In this document: positions 24,327 through 35,222 of the stretch, piece by piece
Numbering within the stretch: the first letter of the stretch is position 1
Layout: each line of letters starts with the position of its first letter
Assembly (NCBI RefSeq): GCF_014203705.1
Contig: NZ_JACHJR010000001.1
Location: forward strand, 8,060,001-8,124,000
Reading direction: 5' to 3'
From: Kitasatospora gansuensis
Lineage (GTDB): Bacteria > Actinomycetota > Actinomycetes > Streptomycetales > Streptomycetaceae
Length of the DNA stretch: 64,000 nucleotides
The notes under the pieces: generated by a model
Databases searched by the model: none
Told to the model about the DNA's origin: nothing
What the model saw: the letters and a program-made list of their open reading frames with translations, nothing else
Position numbers and translations under genes: made by a program

Positions 24327-27304
24327 GCACCACCCCGGACGCGGCGTTCCGCGCCGCCGTCACCGCCACCGGGTTCGTCCTCGACGTACCCGTGATCGGT
24401 GCGGCCGAGGCCGCCGAGCGTGTGGTCGAGTCCTGGCAGGACGGCGCCGAGCTGCGCCGACTGCCGGACGGCCGCTGGCTGTTCACCCTGGCGGCCGCCG
24501 TGCGGATCCGGACCGACCGGGCGCCCGGGCTCCCCGTGGTGCGCACGGCCACGGGAGGGTCGGCCGCCCTGGGGGCCGACGCCCCCCTGGTGACGGCCGG
24601 TCAACTCGCGCTCGCCTCAGGCGGCTTGACGACCGTTCAGCCGATCGCGGGGCTGGCGGAGGTGGACCCGTCCGGCTGGCTCGACCTCTCCGGGCTCACG
24701 GTGCACCGCCCACGGCCGGTCGGCGCCGCCGCGCCCGAGGCCGCTCCGGTGGTCGAGGCCCTGCCGGAGCAGCCGCGCCCCGACCTGCGCGCGGCGGCCG
24801 GCATCGCGCCCCCGTCGGAGCGGGCCCGGCAGCTCAGCGAGGACGCCCCGGCGGCCTCCCGTCGTGGGTGGCACCGGTTCCGGCCGCGACTGCCCCGGCC
24901 TGTACCGGTCGGGCCGCTCGCGGTCTGCGCCGGTGTGCTCCTGGTGTGCGTCCTGGTGGTGACCACCTGGAACACCCGGCTGGTCCCCGGGCTCGACCTC
25001 CCGGGCTGGGGGCTCGGGCTGGTGATCGCCGCCGCCGTGGCGGCAGCCCGCGCCCGCAAGCACGTCGAGACCACCGAGGCCGCTCGGGCTGCGGCCGGCT
25101 CCGTCGGGGCGCCGGGCCGCCGCGCGCAAATCCGCCGGCGGTCGTTCGGTTCCCTGCGGGCCCGGCTGACGAGGCGTAGGACAGGCGACCCGGTCCAGGG
25201 CGCCGCCGCCGGAGCGTCCAGCCGTCCGAAGACCCGTCGGCCGCTGTTCGCCCCGCTGCTGGCCCGCCTGACGATGCGTACGGCGGGCAACCTGGTCCGC
25301 GGCCGGCACGCGCGCTACCTGCGTGAGCTGACCAGGGCGTTCGAGCAGCGCCAGTGGGAGGACGCGCTGCGGGACGCGATCCGGCTGGCGGGCGAGCGGC
25401 CGGCCGACCAGGAGTCCTGGCTCACCCTCGGCCTGCCCCGCCGCCACACCGGCGAGCTGCGCGCCACGCCCCGGGCCGGCGACTCGGCTGCCTCGTCCCC
25501 GCTCTCCGGCCCGAGCGTGCACCAGCACCTCGCCGCGCTCTACCGCAGCGCCGCCGAGGACCTGGAGCGCGCGGGCCGGATCGACGAGGCCGCCTTCGTC
25601 CTCGCCGACCTGCTGGACGCCCCGGCCGAGGCGGTCGCGCTGCTGGCCCGGCACGGCCGGTCCGCAGCGGCGGCCGAGCTGGCGGAGGGCCGAGAGCTGG
25701 CCGCCGACCTGGTGGTCCGGCTCTGGTGGCAGGCGGGCGAGCGCGAGCGCGCCGTCCGGACGGCACACCGCCGGGGTGCCTTCGCCCTGGCTGTCGAACG
25801 CCTCTCGGCCGAAGACCCGGACGCCGCACGCGAGTTGCGTACCGCCTGGGCCGCGCACCGAAGGGAGTCCGGTGACCGGCTGGGCGCTGCCGAGGTCCTC
25901 TGGCCGGACGTGTCGCTGCGTCGCTCGGCGGCCGCCGACCTGCGGGACGCGGTCGCCCTCGGCGGGGCGACCCGCAGCCGCGCGCTGCCGTACCTGCTGG
26001 CGCTCGGCGCGGGGGACGCGACCCGCGGGCTCGCCCTGGCCCTCCTCGACAGCGAGGGCGACCCGGCCGTCACCGGACGGTCGGTGCTGGCCGCCGGGCT
26101 GGCCCGACTCCCCGCCGCCGACCCGGCCGCGGACCGCGAACTCGCCACGGCGGCGGCCCGCGCGGTGGTCCGGGACGGCGGCTTCGGCGGCGACCTCACC
26201 GAGCGGGACGGGCGCTCCGCCCACCAGAAGCTGCTGGGCCGGGCCGACCCGCTGGTGGCGGCCGACCTCGCCAAGCCACGCCCGCCGACCCGGAGCGGTG
26301 TGCGCGCCACCCCCGTGCACAGCGCCACCGACCGCCCCGGCACGCTGCCGGTGCTGGACGCGGCGGTGCTCGGCTCCGGCGCCGTCCTGGTCGCCTGCGG
26401 CCAGGCGGGCGTCCGCCTGCTGACCTCCGACGGCCGCACCAAGGCCCAATGGGACGTGCCCGCCGACCAGTTGGTGCTCGCCGACCACGGCGGCTCCGCA
26501 CTCCTGGTGGCGGGCTACGGACAGACCAAGGAGATCACCCGGCTGGATCTCGCCACCCGCACCGTCCGCCCCTGGACGACGCTGCGCACCCAGCAGATCG
26601 CCGGCTCCTACGACGGCCGTCACCTGATCACGGGCGACGGCGAGGGCATCGTGGTGCTGGACACCCTCGCCGCCGGGCCCACCGTGGTCTGGCGCGAACT
26701 CGGCGGCCGCGAGCGGCTGGTGGGCACCGTCGCCCGCGCGGCCGACCGCTGTGCGGCCGTCGTGGTCTCGCCGCTGCCCGACGGCTCACCGATGTTCGAG
26801 CTCTGGCGCTGGGACCTGCCCGGCTGGGAGCTGCGCTCCCGGATGCGGCTGGACGCGTTCCACCCCGACCACTCCGTGGCGCTCACGGGTGGGCTGCTCG
26901 CCGCCGTACCGCAGGCGGCTGACGGGGCGTCCGGGGCTGACGGCGCGTCCGGAGCTGACGAGGTGTCGACCCGGATCACCCTGGACCTGGTCACCGGGCG
27001 CCCGACCGTGCCCGAGCACGGGGTCGCGGGCCTCGCGCCGTCGGGCCCGGTCGGCGACGGCGAGCACTGGGCGCTCCCGGTGCCCGACCCGGCCGGTACC
27101 GGGTTCCTGCTGCACACGGGCAGCGGAGCGAGCCCGGTCCCGACGGCCATCGTCCTGTTCCCGGGGGCCGATCTCCGCCACGCCCCGGGCCTGCGGCGGC
27201 ACGCCCACGCGGTCACCTACCGGCACCGCTCCGGCCGCGTCCTCGCCACCACTCCGGACGGCGCCACCGTGCTCGCCAACCTGCGCGTCACCGGCAGCCG
27301 CTGA
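24323..27304 (+). CDS. Large membrane-anchored protein with bpX6-like, helical-repeat and propeller parts
   Basis: 993 residues from a GTG overlapping the upstream stop (GTGA). Residues 1-130 (VTATGFVLDVPVIG, GAELRRLPDGRWLFTL) resemble the bpX6 domain. Two membrane helices follow at about 196-215 and 225-243, then a basic region, then helical TPR-like repeats (350-620: LDRAGRIDEAAFVLADLLD type) and a C-terminal beta-propeller (680-993) with repeated strands such as LVVADHGGSALLVAGYG and GRHLITGDGEGIVVLD. A short tandem ADGASG repeat occurs near residue 870. As the last and anchoring gene it may tether the MoxR-vWA machine to the membrane. Confidence 0.75.
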   Translation: MSTTPDAAFRAAVTATGFVLDVPVIGAAEAAERVVESWQDGAELRRLPDGRWLFTLAAAVRIRTDRAPGLPVVRTATGGSAALGADAPLVTAGQLALASGGLTTVQPIAGLAEVDPSGWLDLSGLTVHRPRPVGAAAPEAAPVVEALPEQPRPDLRAAAGIAPPSERARQLSEDAPAASRRGWHRFRPRLPRPVPVGPLAVCAGVLLVCVLVVTTWNTRLVPGLDLPGWGLGLVIAAAVAAARARKHVETTEAARAAAGSVGAPGRRAQIRRRSFGSLRARLTRRRTGDPVQGAAAGASSRPKTRRPLFAPLLARLTMRTAGNLVRGRHARYLRELTRAFEQRQWEDALRDAIRLAGERPADQESWLTLGLPRRHTGELRATPRAGDSAASSPLSGPSVHQHLAALYRSAAEDLERAGRIDEAAFVLADLLDAPAEAVALLARHGRSAAAAELAEGRELAADLVVRLWWQAGERERAVRTAHRRGAFALAVERLSAEDPDAARELRTAWAAHRRESGDRLGAAEVLWPDVSLRRSAAADLRDAVALGGATRSRALPYLLALGAGDATRGLALALLDSEGDPAVTGRSVLAAGLARLPAADPAADRELATAAARAVVRDGGFGGDLTERDGRSAHQKLLGRADPLVAADLAKPRPPTRSGVRATPVHSATDRPGTLPVLDAAVLGSGAVLVACGQAGVRLLTSDGRTKAQWDVPADQLVLADHGGSALLVAGYGQTKEITRLDLATRTVRPWTTLRTQQIAGSYDGRHLITGDGEGIVVLDTLAAGPTVVWRELGGRERLVGTVARAADRCAAVVVSPLPDGSPMFELWRWDLPGWELRSRMRLDAFHPDHSVALTGGLLAAVPQAADGASGADGASGADEVSTRITLDLVTGRPTVPEHGVAGLAPSGPVGDGEHWALPVPDPAGTGFLLHTGSGASPVPTAIVLFPGADLRHAPGLRRHAHAVTYRHRSGRVLATTPDGATVLANLRVTGSR

Positions 27305-27317
27305 CCGGGCCGCCCGG

Positions 27318-27554
27318 TCAGACGGCGGAGGGCGCGATCCGAGAGGCCGGCAGGAGCGAGGCGGCCGTGCCCGTACCGGAAAGGGTGTCGGCGTCGCCGA
27401 TGGGCAGGACCCCGGTGACGCTGTCGACCGTGGTGGCGCCGACCGGCTCTGTGGTCTCGGCGGTGGCGTGGGCATGGGCCGCATGGGGTGCGGTCAGGGA
27501 GAGGGCGACGCCGGTGGCGAGGGATGCGGCGGCGAGCAGGCTGCGCTTCTTCAT
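27318..27554 (-). CDS. Small secreted protein of unknown function
   Basis: 78 residues: a clear signal peptide (MKKRSLLAAASLATGVALSL, cleavage after AHA at about residue 32) and a mature region of about 46 residues without cysteine, rich in Thr, Ser, Val and Gly. It resembles short exported peptides of Streptomyces in organisation only. Convergent with the MoxR operon, 13 bp between stops. Confidence 0.6.
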   Translation of the reverse strand: MKKRSLLAAASLATGVALSLTAPHAAHAHATAETTEPVGATTVDSVTGVLPIGDADTLSGTGTAASLLPASRIAPSAV

Positions 27555-27624
27555 ACCCGGTTCAACGCCTGAGCGCCGCGGGGGGCACGGGTGATTCGGC
27601 AGTGCGTACGTCAGGGCAGACGAA

Positions 27625-27662
27625 CGCCCGCTCTGCCCGTCCTCCCACGGGCAGAGCGGGCG
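27625..27662 (-). terminator. Strong hairpin downstream of the UvrA-like gene
   Basis: A 16-bp perfect stem (27625-27640 with 27647-27662) and 6-base loop, 11 bp beyond the stop of the UvrA-like gene. Confidence 0.8.
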
Positions 27663-27673
27663 GCCGGCCCCGG

Positions 27674-30064
<2,391 letters not shown>

Positions 30065-30246
30065 GGTGTCTCCATCCGTCTCAGGCGGGACCGCCCCCGC
30101 GGTCTCCGTCACTGTCGCGCTCGGCGCGGTGACCAAGGTATCCAAGCCGGTCCGGCCCGGGGTGGCAGCGGCTCGCGCGGCGGACCCCGGCCGAGGAGTC
30201 GGGCCGGGGTCCGCCGCGGGATGCCGGGGGCTGCTGGTCGGGGCTG

Positions 30247-30660
30247 CTACTTGCGGGGCTGACTGAACCGCAGCATGTTGCCGGCCGGGTCGCGGAAGGC
30301 GCAGTCGCGGACGCCGTAGTGCTGGTCGATCGGCTCCTGGAGCACCTCGCCGCCGGCGGCGCGGATGCGTTCGAAGGTGGCGTCGCAGTCCTCGGTGGCG
30401 AAGATGACGCCGCGCAGCAGGCCCTTCGCCAGCAGCTCGGCCACGGCCTCCCGGTCGGCGTCGGAGGCGTTCGGGTCGGCCAGCGGCGGTTCCAGCACGA
30501 TGTCCACGTCCGGCTGCGACGGTGCCCCGAGGGTCACCCAGCGCATGCCCCCGTACCCGACGTCGTTGCGCACCTCCAGGCCGAGCACGTCCCGGTAGAA
30601 GGGGACCGCCTTGTCGTGGTCGTCGACCGCGATGAAGCACTGTGAAAGCTTGATGTCCAT
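30247..30660 (-). CDS. VOC-superfamily protein (glyoxalase/bleomycin-resistance fold)
   Basis: 137 residues from the ATG at 30660. The beta-alpha-beta-beta-beta units are marked by CFIAVDDHDKAVPFYRDVLGL and IFATEDCDATFERIRAAGGEV, ending DCAFRDPAGNMLRFSQ. Members bind a metal and act as glyoxalases, dioxygenases or drug-binding proteins. It lies 10 bp downstream of an AraC-type regulator gene on the same strand, so the two form an operon and the regulator probably controls it. Confidence 0.87.
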   Translation of the reverse strand: MDIKLSQCFIAVDDHDKAVPFYRDVLGLEVRNDVGYGGMRWVTLGAPSQPDVDIVLEPPLADPNASDADREAVAELLAKGLLRGVIFATEDCDATFERIRAAGGEVLQEPIDQHYGVRDCAFRDPAGNMLRFSQPRK

Positions 30661-30670
30661 GCGTTTCACG

Positions 30671-31090
30671 CTACTTGCGGGCCGTGGCTTCTGCTTCTCC
30701 ATTCCTGACCGGTCGCGTGTGGATCTTGGCGACACAGGCCGGGACGGCGGAGCCCTCGTCGTGGTCGCGGGCCCGGTACGCGCTGGGGCTCTCGCCGACC
30801 AGCTCGGTGAACCGCGAGCTGAACGACCCGAGCGAGGTACAGCCGACCTCGAAGCAGACCTCCGTCACCGACAGGTCGCCCCGCCGCAGCAGCGCCTTGG
30901 CCCGCTCGATCCGACGGGTCATCAGGTAGCTGTACGGCGTCTCCCCGAAGGCCGCGCGGAAGCTGCGGGAGAAGTGGCCCGCCGACATCAGGGCGGTGCG
31001 CGCCAGGGCCGGTACGTCGAGCGGCTCCGCGTAGTCGCGGTCCACCTGGTCGCGGGCCCGGCGCAGCCGGACGAGGTCCTCCAAGGTCAT
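30671..31090 (-). CDS. AraC-family regulator, DNA-binding domain only
   Basis: 139 residues beginning at 31090. Two helix-turn-helix units, ALARTALMSAGHFSRSFRAAF and VTEVCFEVGCTSLGSFSSRF, cover residues 25-105, with a short polar C-terminal tail. There is no sensor domain, so it is a minimal AraC regulator that either responds to an effector through the DNA-binding domain or through a partner. It is upstream of, and almost contiguous with, the VOC gene. Confidence 0.87.
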   Translation of the reverse strand: MTLEDLVRLRRARDQVDRDYAEPLDVPALARTALMSAGHFSRSFRAAFGETPYSYLMTRRIERAKALLRRGDLSVTEVCFEVGCTSLGSFSSRFTELVGESPSAYRARDHDEGSAVPACVAKIHTRPVRNGEAEATARK

Positions 31091-31387
31091 GTCTCCACCT
31101 TCCCACAGCGCCCGGCGGGTATGGCCCTTGCGAAGGAGGAGGGTTACCCCGGATCGGTTGGGTCGTTCTTTCGGTGTGCGTACTGTTACCGAGGCCAGCG
31201 ACTTGGCCGTTGATGAAACGTTTCTCCGCCAAGTTCCGATCTTTGCTCACCTCGCCGCGCTCTGGGCGGCCCGTGGCTGGACGGTCCCCGGGCGGAGCGA
31301 TCCGGAGTGGGAACGGCTGGTCCGGCCGCCCTGGAGCTCCCGGCCGGAACCGGACGCGGTGGGGAACCACACGTCGCCGGCGGGGTG

Positions 31388-31894
31388 GTGACGGTGCGTC
31401 GTCTGTCCAGGGTGCCCGTCCAGGGGCCCGGCGCTCCGACCGTCGCCACCTCGCTCGACCTGCAGCTCGTGGTGGCCCCGGGGGCCGACGTCCCGGTGGC
31501 CGCCTGTCTGCGCTACGACGTGCGGGACCCGTACGCGGTGTTCCTGGACATCCACGTCGGGCTGGACGCGCCGATCGTCTGGACCTTCGCCCGGGAGCTG
31601 CTCGCGACGGGGGTGCGGGAGTGGGCGGGCGTGGGCGATGTGACGGTCCATCCGGGGCCTGGCGGGGCGCAGCACGTCTACGTCGCGCTGCGCGGCGAGA
31701 GCGGCGGGGCCGTGCTGCGGGCCAGGAGCAGCGACATCGGGGGATTCCTGTGGCGCACCGAACGGCTCGTCCCGATCGGGTCGGAGCGGAAGCACTTCGA
31801 TCTCGATCTGCTGCTGTGCCGCCTGCTCAGGCACCCCGCCCCGAGCCGGGCGGAGGGCTGCGACTGCCGCCCGCGCGGGAGCTCCGCCGAGTGA
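31388..31894 (+). CDS. SsgA-like sporulation/cell-division protein (SALP)
   Basis: About 168 residues from a GTG at 31388 (31385 and 31394 are alternatives). The conserved family stretches are DPYAVFLDIHVGLDAPIVWTF, ARELLATGVREWAGVGDVTVH and SDIGGFLWRTERLVPIGSE. SALPs are found only in morphologically complex actinomycetes, where they place septa and peptidoglycan enzymes during sporulation. The C-terminus here has an extra Cys/Pro/Arg-rich tail. The upstream 250 bp contain two GTTACC motifs at about 31143 and 31186, which might be regulatory. Confidence 0.85.
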   Translation: MTVRRLSRVPVQGPGAPTVATSLDLQLVVAPGADVPVAACLRYDVRDPYAVFLDIHVGLDAPIVWTFARELLATGVREWAGVGDVTVHPGPGGAQHVYVALRGESGGAVLRARSSDIGGFLWRTERLVPIGSERKHFDLDLLLCRLLRHPAPSRAEGCDCRPRGSSAE

Positions 31895-32013
31895 CGAACC
31901 GGCCCCCGGCCCGGCGGTGGGTCGGGGGCGAAAAGTTTTTCGGGCGAGTGTGTAACGTCCTTCCGGTGTCGTGGCGTGGGTGCTGTGACAACCGAGAACG
32001 GAAGGACTGTCTG

Positions 32014-32514
32014 GTGGGGGAAGCACCCGCGGACTTCATGGAGTTCGCACACGCCTGCAGCGGGCAGCTGTTCCGCACGGCGTGCCTGCTGACCGGTGAC
32101 TGGCACCTGGCGGAGGACCTGGTCCAGGAGACACTGGCGAAGATGTACCGGTCCTGGCGGCGGATCGACCGCACCGAGGCTCCGGTGGCGTACGCGCACA
32201 CGGTGCTGACCCGGACGTTCATCTCGCAGCGCAGGCTCCGGCGCTCGGGTGAGCGGCCGACGGGCGAGCTGCCCGAGCCGGTCGGCCACCTGGAGGACCC
32301 GGCGCTGCGGATCGCGCTGCTGGGGGCGCTTGCCCAGCTCTCGGTGAAGGACCGCACCGTCCTCGTCCTGCGCTACTGGGAGGACCGCTCGGCGGAGGAG
32401 ACCGCGCAGCTGACCGGCATGTCCGTCGGCTCGGTGCGGGTGCGCAGCCTCCGGGCGCGCGAGCGGCTGAGACAGGTCCTCGGCCACGACTTCGCAGAGC
32501 TGAGCCGGGCATGA
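32014..32514 (+). CDS. ECF sigma factor, SigE-like group
   Basis: 166 residues from a GTG with GAAGGA upstream. Region 2 is ACLLTGDWHLAEDLVQETLAK (core and -10 recognition) and region 4 is LVLRYWEDRSAEETAQLTGM then VGSVRVRSLRARERL (-35 recognition). This is the actinobacterial SigE-family layout (often called SigE/ECF41-unrelated small ECFs), typically paired with a membrane anti-sigma protein. The next gene starts inside its stop codon (ATGA at 32511). The cluster with a penicillin-binding protein suggests an envelope-stress regulon. Confidence 0.88.
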   Translation: MGEAPADFMEFAHACSGQLFRTACLLTGDWHLAEDLVQETLAKMYRSWRRIDRTEAPVAYAHTVLTRTFISQRRLRRSGERPTGELPEPVGHLEDPALRIALLGALAQLSVKDRTVLVLRYWEDRSAEETAQLTGMSVGSVRVRSLRARERLRQVLGHDFAELSRA

Positions 32515-33338
32515 CGTCACCGCACCCGCAGCCCACGCCCCCCGACGGACCGGAGAGCACCGTGATCCACGAGCAGCAGTCCGACCACGAGCTGCACGAC
32601 GCCTTCGACCTCACTGTGCGGGGATTCTCCCCGCACAGCCCCGATCTGATCCACCGGGCCGCCGTCCGAGGCCGGCGGCTGCGCCGGATCCGGCAGGCCC
32701 AGCTGTCGGTCGCCGCGGTGCTGGTGGTCGGGACGACCGGGCTGGGCCTGAGCCTGCTGGGGTCGGCCGCCGCCCCCGGGCCGCTCCCGCCGGCCGCGGT
32801 GAGCACCTCGCCCGGCCCGGTGCCGAGCAGCACGGCGCCCGTGCCGCCGACCGACTCGGCGCAGCTGCTGGAGCTGCTGCGGGGGAAGCTTCCGTCCGGC
32901 CTGAAGCTCGGTGCACCGTGGCGGGTGGACCCGGGCGGGCAGTGGCCCTCGGGTCAGCCTTCCCGGGTCCTGGCCGCCGGCTTCGCCGTCACCAAGGGCA
33001 GCGACCGGGGCGGTGTCGGGATCACTTTCTCCCGAACCTCCCTGCTCTCCTCCGCCAACTGCGCGGCGCCCGTCTGCACCGCGACCCGGCAGCCGGACGG
33101 CACGAAGCTGACGGTCCGGCAGCTGACGGGCCCTTCAGGGGACCAGAACCGGAGCGCGGTGCTGGAGTGGCCGGACGGGTCGCAGGTGATGGTGGCTGCG
33201 AGCAATGATCCCGGCAAGGAGGAGGCGGACGGGACGCGGTCCTACACCAACGCTCCGCTGCTGAGCCTGCCCGAGCTGTCCGCGATCGCCCTCGATCCGG
33301 CCTGGCGGCAGGTGGTGGCGGGTCTGCCCGCCAAGTGA
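32511..33338 (+). CDS. Single-pass membrane protein, probable partner of the sigma factor
   Basis: 275 residues. A cytoplasmic part of about 60 residues (HELHDAFDLTVRGFSPHSPDL) with a basic segment precedes one membrane helix (QLSVAAVLVVGTTGLGLSLLG), a Pro/Ser-rich linker and an external domain. The 4-bp overlap with the sigma gene and the topology fit an anti-sigma or regulator role, although no zinc-binding ZAS motif is visible. Four genes of this type (sigma, membrane protein, transpeptidase) often occur together in Streptomyces; that is family knowledge, the control here is inferred. Confidence 0.72.
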   Translation: MTSPHPQPTPPDGPESTVIHEQQSDHELHDAFDLTVRGFSPHSPDLIHRAAVRGRRLRRIRQAQLSVAAVLVVGTTGLGLSLLGSAAAPGPLPPAAVSTSPGPVPSSTAPVPPTDSAQLLELLRGKLPSGLKLGAPWRVDPGGQWPSGQPSRVLAAGFAVTKGSDRGGVGITFSRTSLLSSANCAAPVCTATRQPDGTKLTVRQLTGPSGDQNRSAVLEWPDGSQVMVAASNDPGKEEADGTRSYTNAPLLSLPELSAIALDPAWRQVVAGLPAK

Positions 33339-33393
33339 CTGGCTCGGCTCACAGATTTTTCTCTTCACGTACGGATTAGCGGGGGATTTCGAG

Positions 33394-35031
33394 ATGCAGA
33401 ACGGTGCCAAGATCGGTATCGCGGCAGTGACGGCGGCCATGTTCGCGGGCGGCGGCTATGCGGCGTACGCCTTGGTGAGCGATGTCGCCGGGGGTTCGGC
33501 CCCGAAGGGCCCGAAGGCCGAGAAGGTTCTCGCGGTGGTCGCCGAGGCGCCGTCGGCGGAGGTCGCGGCGCAGGGTGCCTCGGCGTTCCTGGCCGCCTGG
33601 GCGAAGGGCGACTACGAGGAGGCCGGGCGGCACACCGACAAGCCGGAGGCGGCGATCGTCGCGCTGACGAAGTTCCGGGACACCTTGAAGCCGACCCTGG
33701 TGGGGCTGACCCCGGGCGGCCCGGCCGCCTCCGGTACGTCGGCGGGCACCGCCGTGCCGCTGTCCTTCCACGCGAAGGTGGAGCTCACCGGCGCGGCCAG
33801 CGCCTGGCAGTACGACGGCACGGTCGCGATGGTGAAGCTGAACGACGGCCGGGCCGTCGTGCACTGGGAGCCGAGCGTCGTGCACCCCAAGCTGGACGGT
33901 ACGAAGGTGCTGGCCGTGCAGCCGATCTCGGCGGCGCCGTCGCAGGTGGTGGACCGCAAGGGTCGTCCGCTGACGGAATTCCCTTCGGTGCAGGCCGTGT
34001 TGGGGCAGATCCGGTTCGAGAGCGAGGGTACGCCGGGGAGCGGCGGCACCGGTGTGGTGGTCACCCAGCCGGGCGGTTCGGGTGCGGCCGAGCGGCTGTT
34101 CGTCATCACCGAGCCGAAGGGCGGCACGCAGCAGAAGCTCACCCTGGACGCCGACCTCCAGCGGGCCGCCGAGGCGGCGGTGAAGGAGCAGTCCGGTGCC
34201 GCCTCGATCGTGGCGATCGAGCCGAGCACCGGGCAGGTCCTGGCGCTGGCCAACAACCCCACGCAGGGGCAGAACCGGGCGTTCGGCGGCGCCACCGCGC
34301 CCGGCTCCACCATGAAGGTGCTCACCGCCGCCGCGCTGCTGGAGGCCGGTATGACCCCGGACACTCCGCTGGCCTGCCCGAAGACCACCAACGTGGCCGG
34401 TCGCGCGGTGCCGAACGACTTCCCGGACGAGCGGCTCGGCAACACGCTCAAGGACGACTTCGCGCAGTCCTGCAACACCGCCTTCCTGGACGCCGGTCAG
34501 GCCAGGCTCAAGGCCGGCACGCTGCCGACCCTGGCCAAGGAGGTCTTCGGTCTCGGCCTGGTCTGGCAGACCGGCCTCTCCGCCTTCGACACCAAGGTGC
34601 CGCTGGAGTCCGACCCCGCGCAGACCGCCATGGCCTACATCGGGCAGGGCCGGATCCAGACCAACGCCCTGGCGATGGCCTCGGTCGCGGCGACCGTGCA
34701 GAGCGGTACGTTCCGGCAGCCGATCCTGGTCCCCGGCCTGGCCCAGCCCAAGGCGGCCCGCTCGCTGAACGGCACGGTGCTCGGCCAGCTGCAGTCGATG
34801 ATGCGGCGCACCGTGCAGAGCGGCACCGCGCAGGGAGCCATGGGCGGCATCCCCGGCGCGGGCGCGAAGACCGGCACCGCCGAGGTCAACGGCCAGACCG
34901 CGGCGAACAGTTGGGTCACCGCGTACGCGGGCGACCTGGCGGTGGCCGCCGAGGTCCAGAACGGCGGCCACGGCGCGGCCGCCGCCGCACCCGCCGCCGC
35001 CAGGCTGCTCAAGCTCGGCAACAAGGGCTGA
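33394..35031 (+). CDS. Penicillin-binding protein (class B transpeptidase)
   Basis: 545 residues. One N-terminal membrane helix (IGIAAVTAAMFAGGGYAAYAL), an NTF2-like MecA-N domain (about 55-180), a dimer-type linker (LTLDADLQRAAEAAV), then the transpeptidase with SxxK STMK (305-308), SxN SCN (359-361) and KTGT (492-495). It cross-links peptidoglycan outside the membrane. The MecA-N type is often associated with low beta-lactam affinity or sporulation. It follows the sigma/membrane-protein pair by 55 bp, so it is probably in their regulon. Confidence 0.9.
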   Translation: MQNGAKIGIAAVTAAMFAGGGYAAYALVSDVAGGSAPKGPKAEKVLAVVAEAPSAEVAAQGASAFLAAWAKGDYEEAGRHTDKPEAAIVALTKFRDTLKPTLVGLTPGGPAASGTSAGTAVPLSFHAKVELTGAASAWQYDGTVAMVKLNDGRAVVHWEPSVVHPKLDGTKVLAVQPISAAPSQVVDRKGRPLTEFPSVQAVLGQIRFESEGTPGSGGTGVVVTQPGGSGAAERLFVITEPKGGTQQKLTLDADLQRAAEAAVKEQSGAASIVAIEPSTGQVLALANNPTQGQNRAFGGATAPGSTMKVLTAAALLEAGMTPDTPLACPKTTNVAGRAVPNDFPDERLGNTLKDDFAQSCNTAFLDAGQARLKAGTLPTLAKEVFGLGLVWQTGLSAFDTKVPLESDPAQTAMAYIGQGRIQTNALAMASVAATVQSGTFRQPILVPGLAQPKAARSLNGTVLGQLQSMMRRTVQSGTAQGAMGGIPGAGAKTGTAEVNGQTAANSWVTAYAGDLAVAAEVQNGGHGAAAAAPAAARLLKLGNKG

Positions 35032-35222
35032 TCACGGGCGGTCTGCGGCGAGCGGCACTGCCATCCCGGAGGGCGGCTGGCAACCTGCAGAAATGCAGGT
35101 ACCGCGCGCCGTCGCAGTGTTCGATCATGAGGGCCGACACCTGCTCGACCAGGAGCCGGTAGCGGGCACCCGGGCCGGGTCCTTCCGTCACGGGGGTGCG
35201 GAGGGCCTCGGCCCGGGCCGGG

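Noticed and set aside
26915..26965. Short tandem repeat near the end of the bpX6-like gene
   Set aside because: Three copies of ADGASG in frame; a local coding repeat without sign of a separate element.
30065..30640. N-terminal extension of the UvrA-like protein
   Set aside because: The extra codons overlap the VOC gene antisense and show no UvrA similarity; the ATG at 30064 fits the family.
31174..32013. One long plus-strand frame running into the sigma factor gene
   Set aside because: The upstream part is in the wrong frame relative to the SsgA-like gene and has random composition; the sigma gene has its own GTG and ribosome-binding site at 32014.
35032..35191. Short minus-strand frame after the kinase gene (about 60 codons)
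   Set aside because: No ribosome-binding site, no family resemblance, and it overlaps only intergenic sequence; too short to support.
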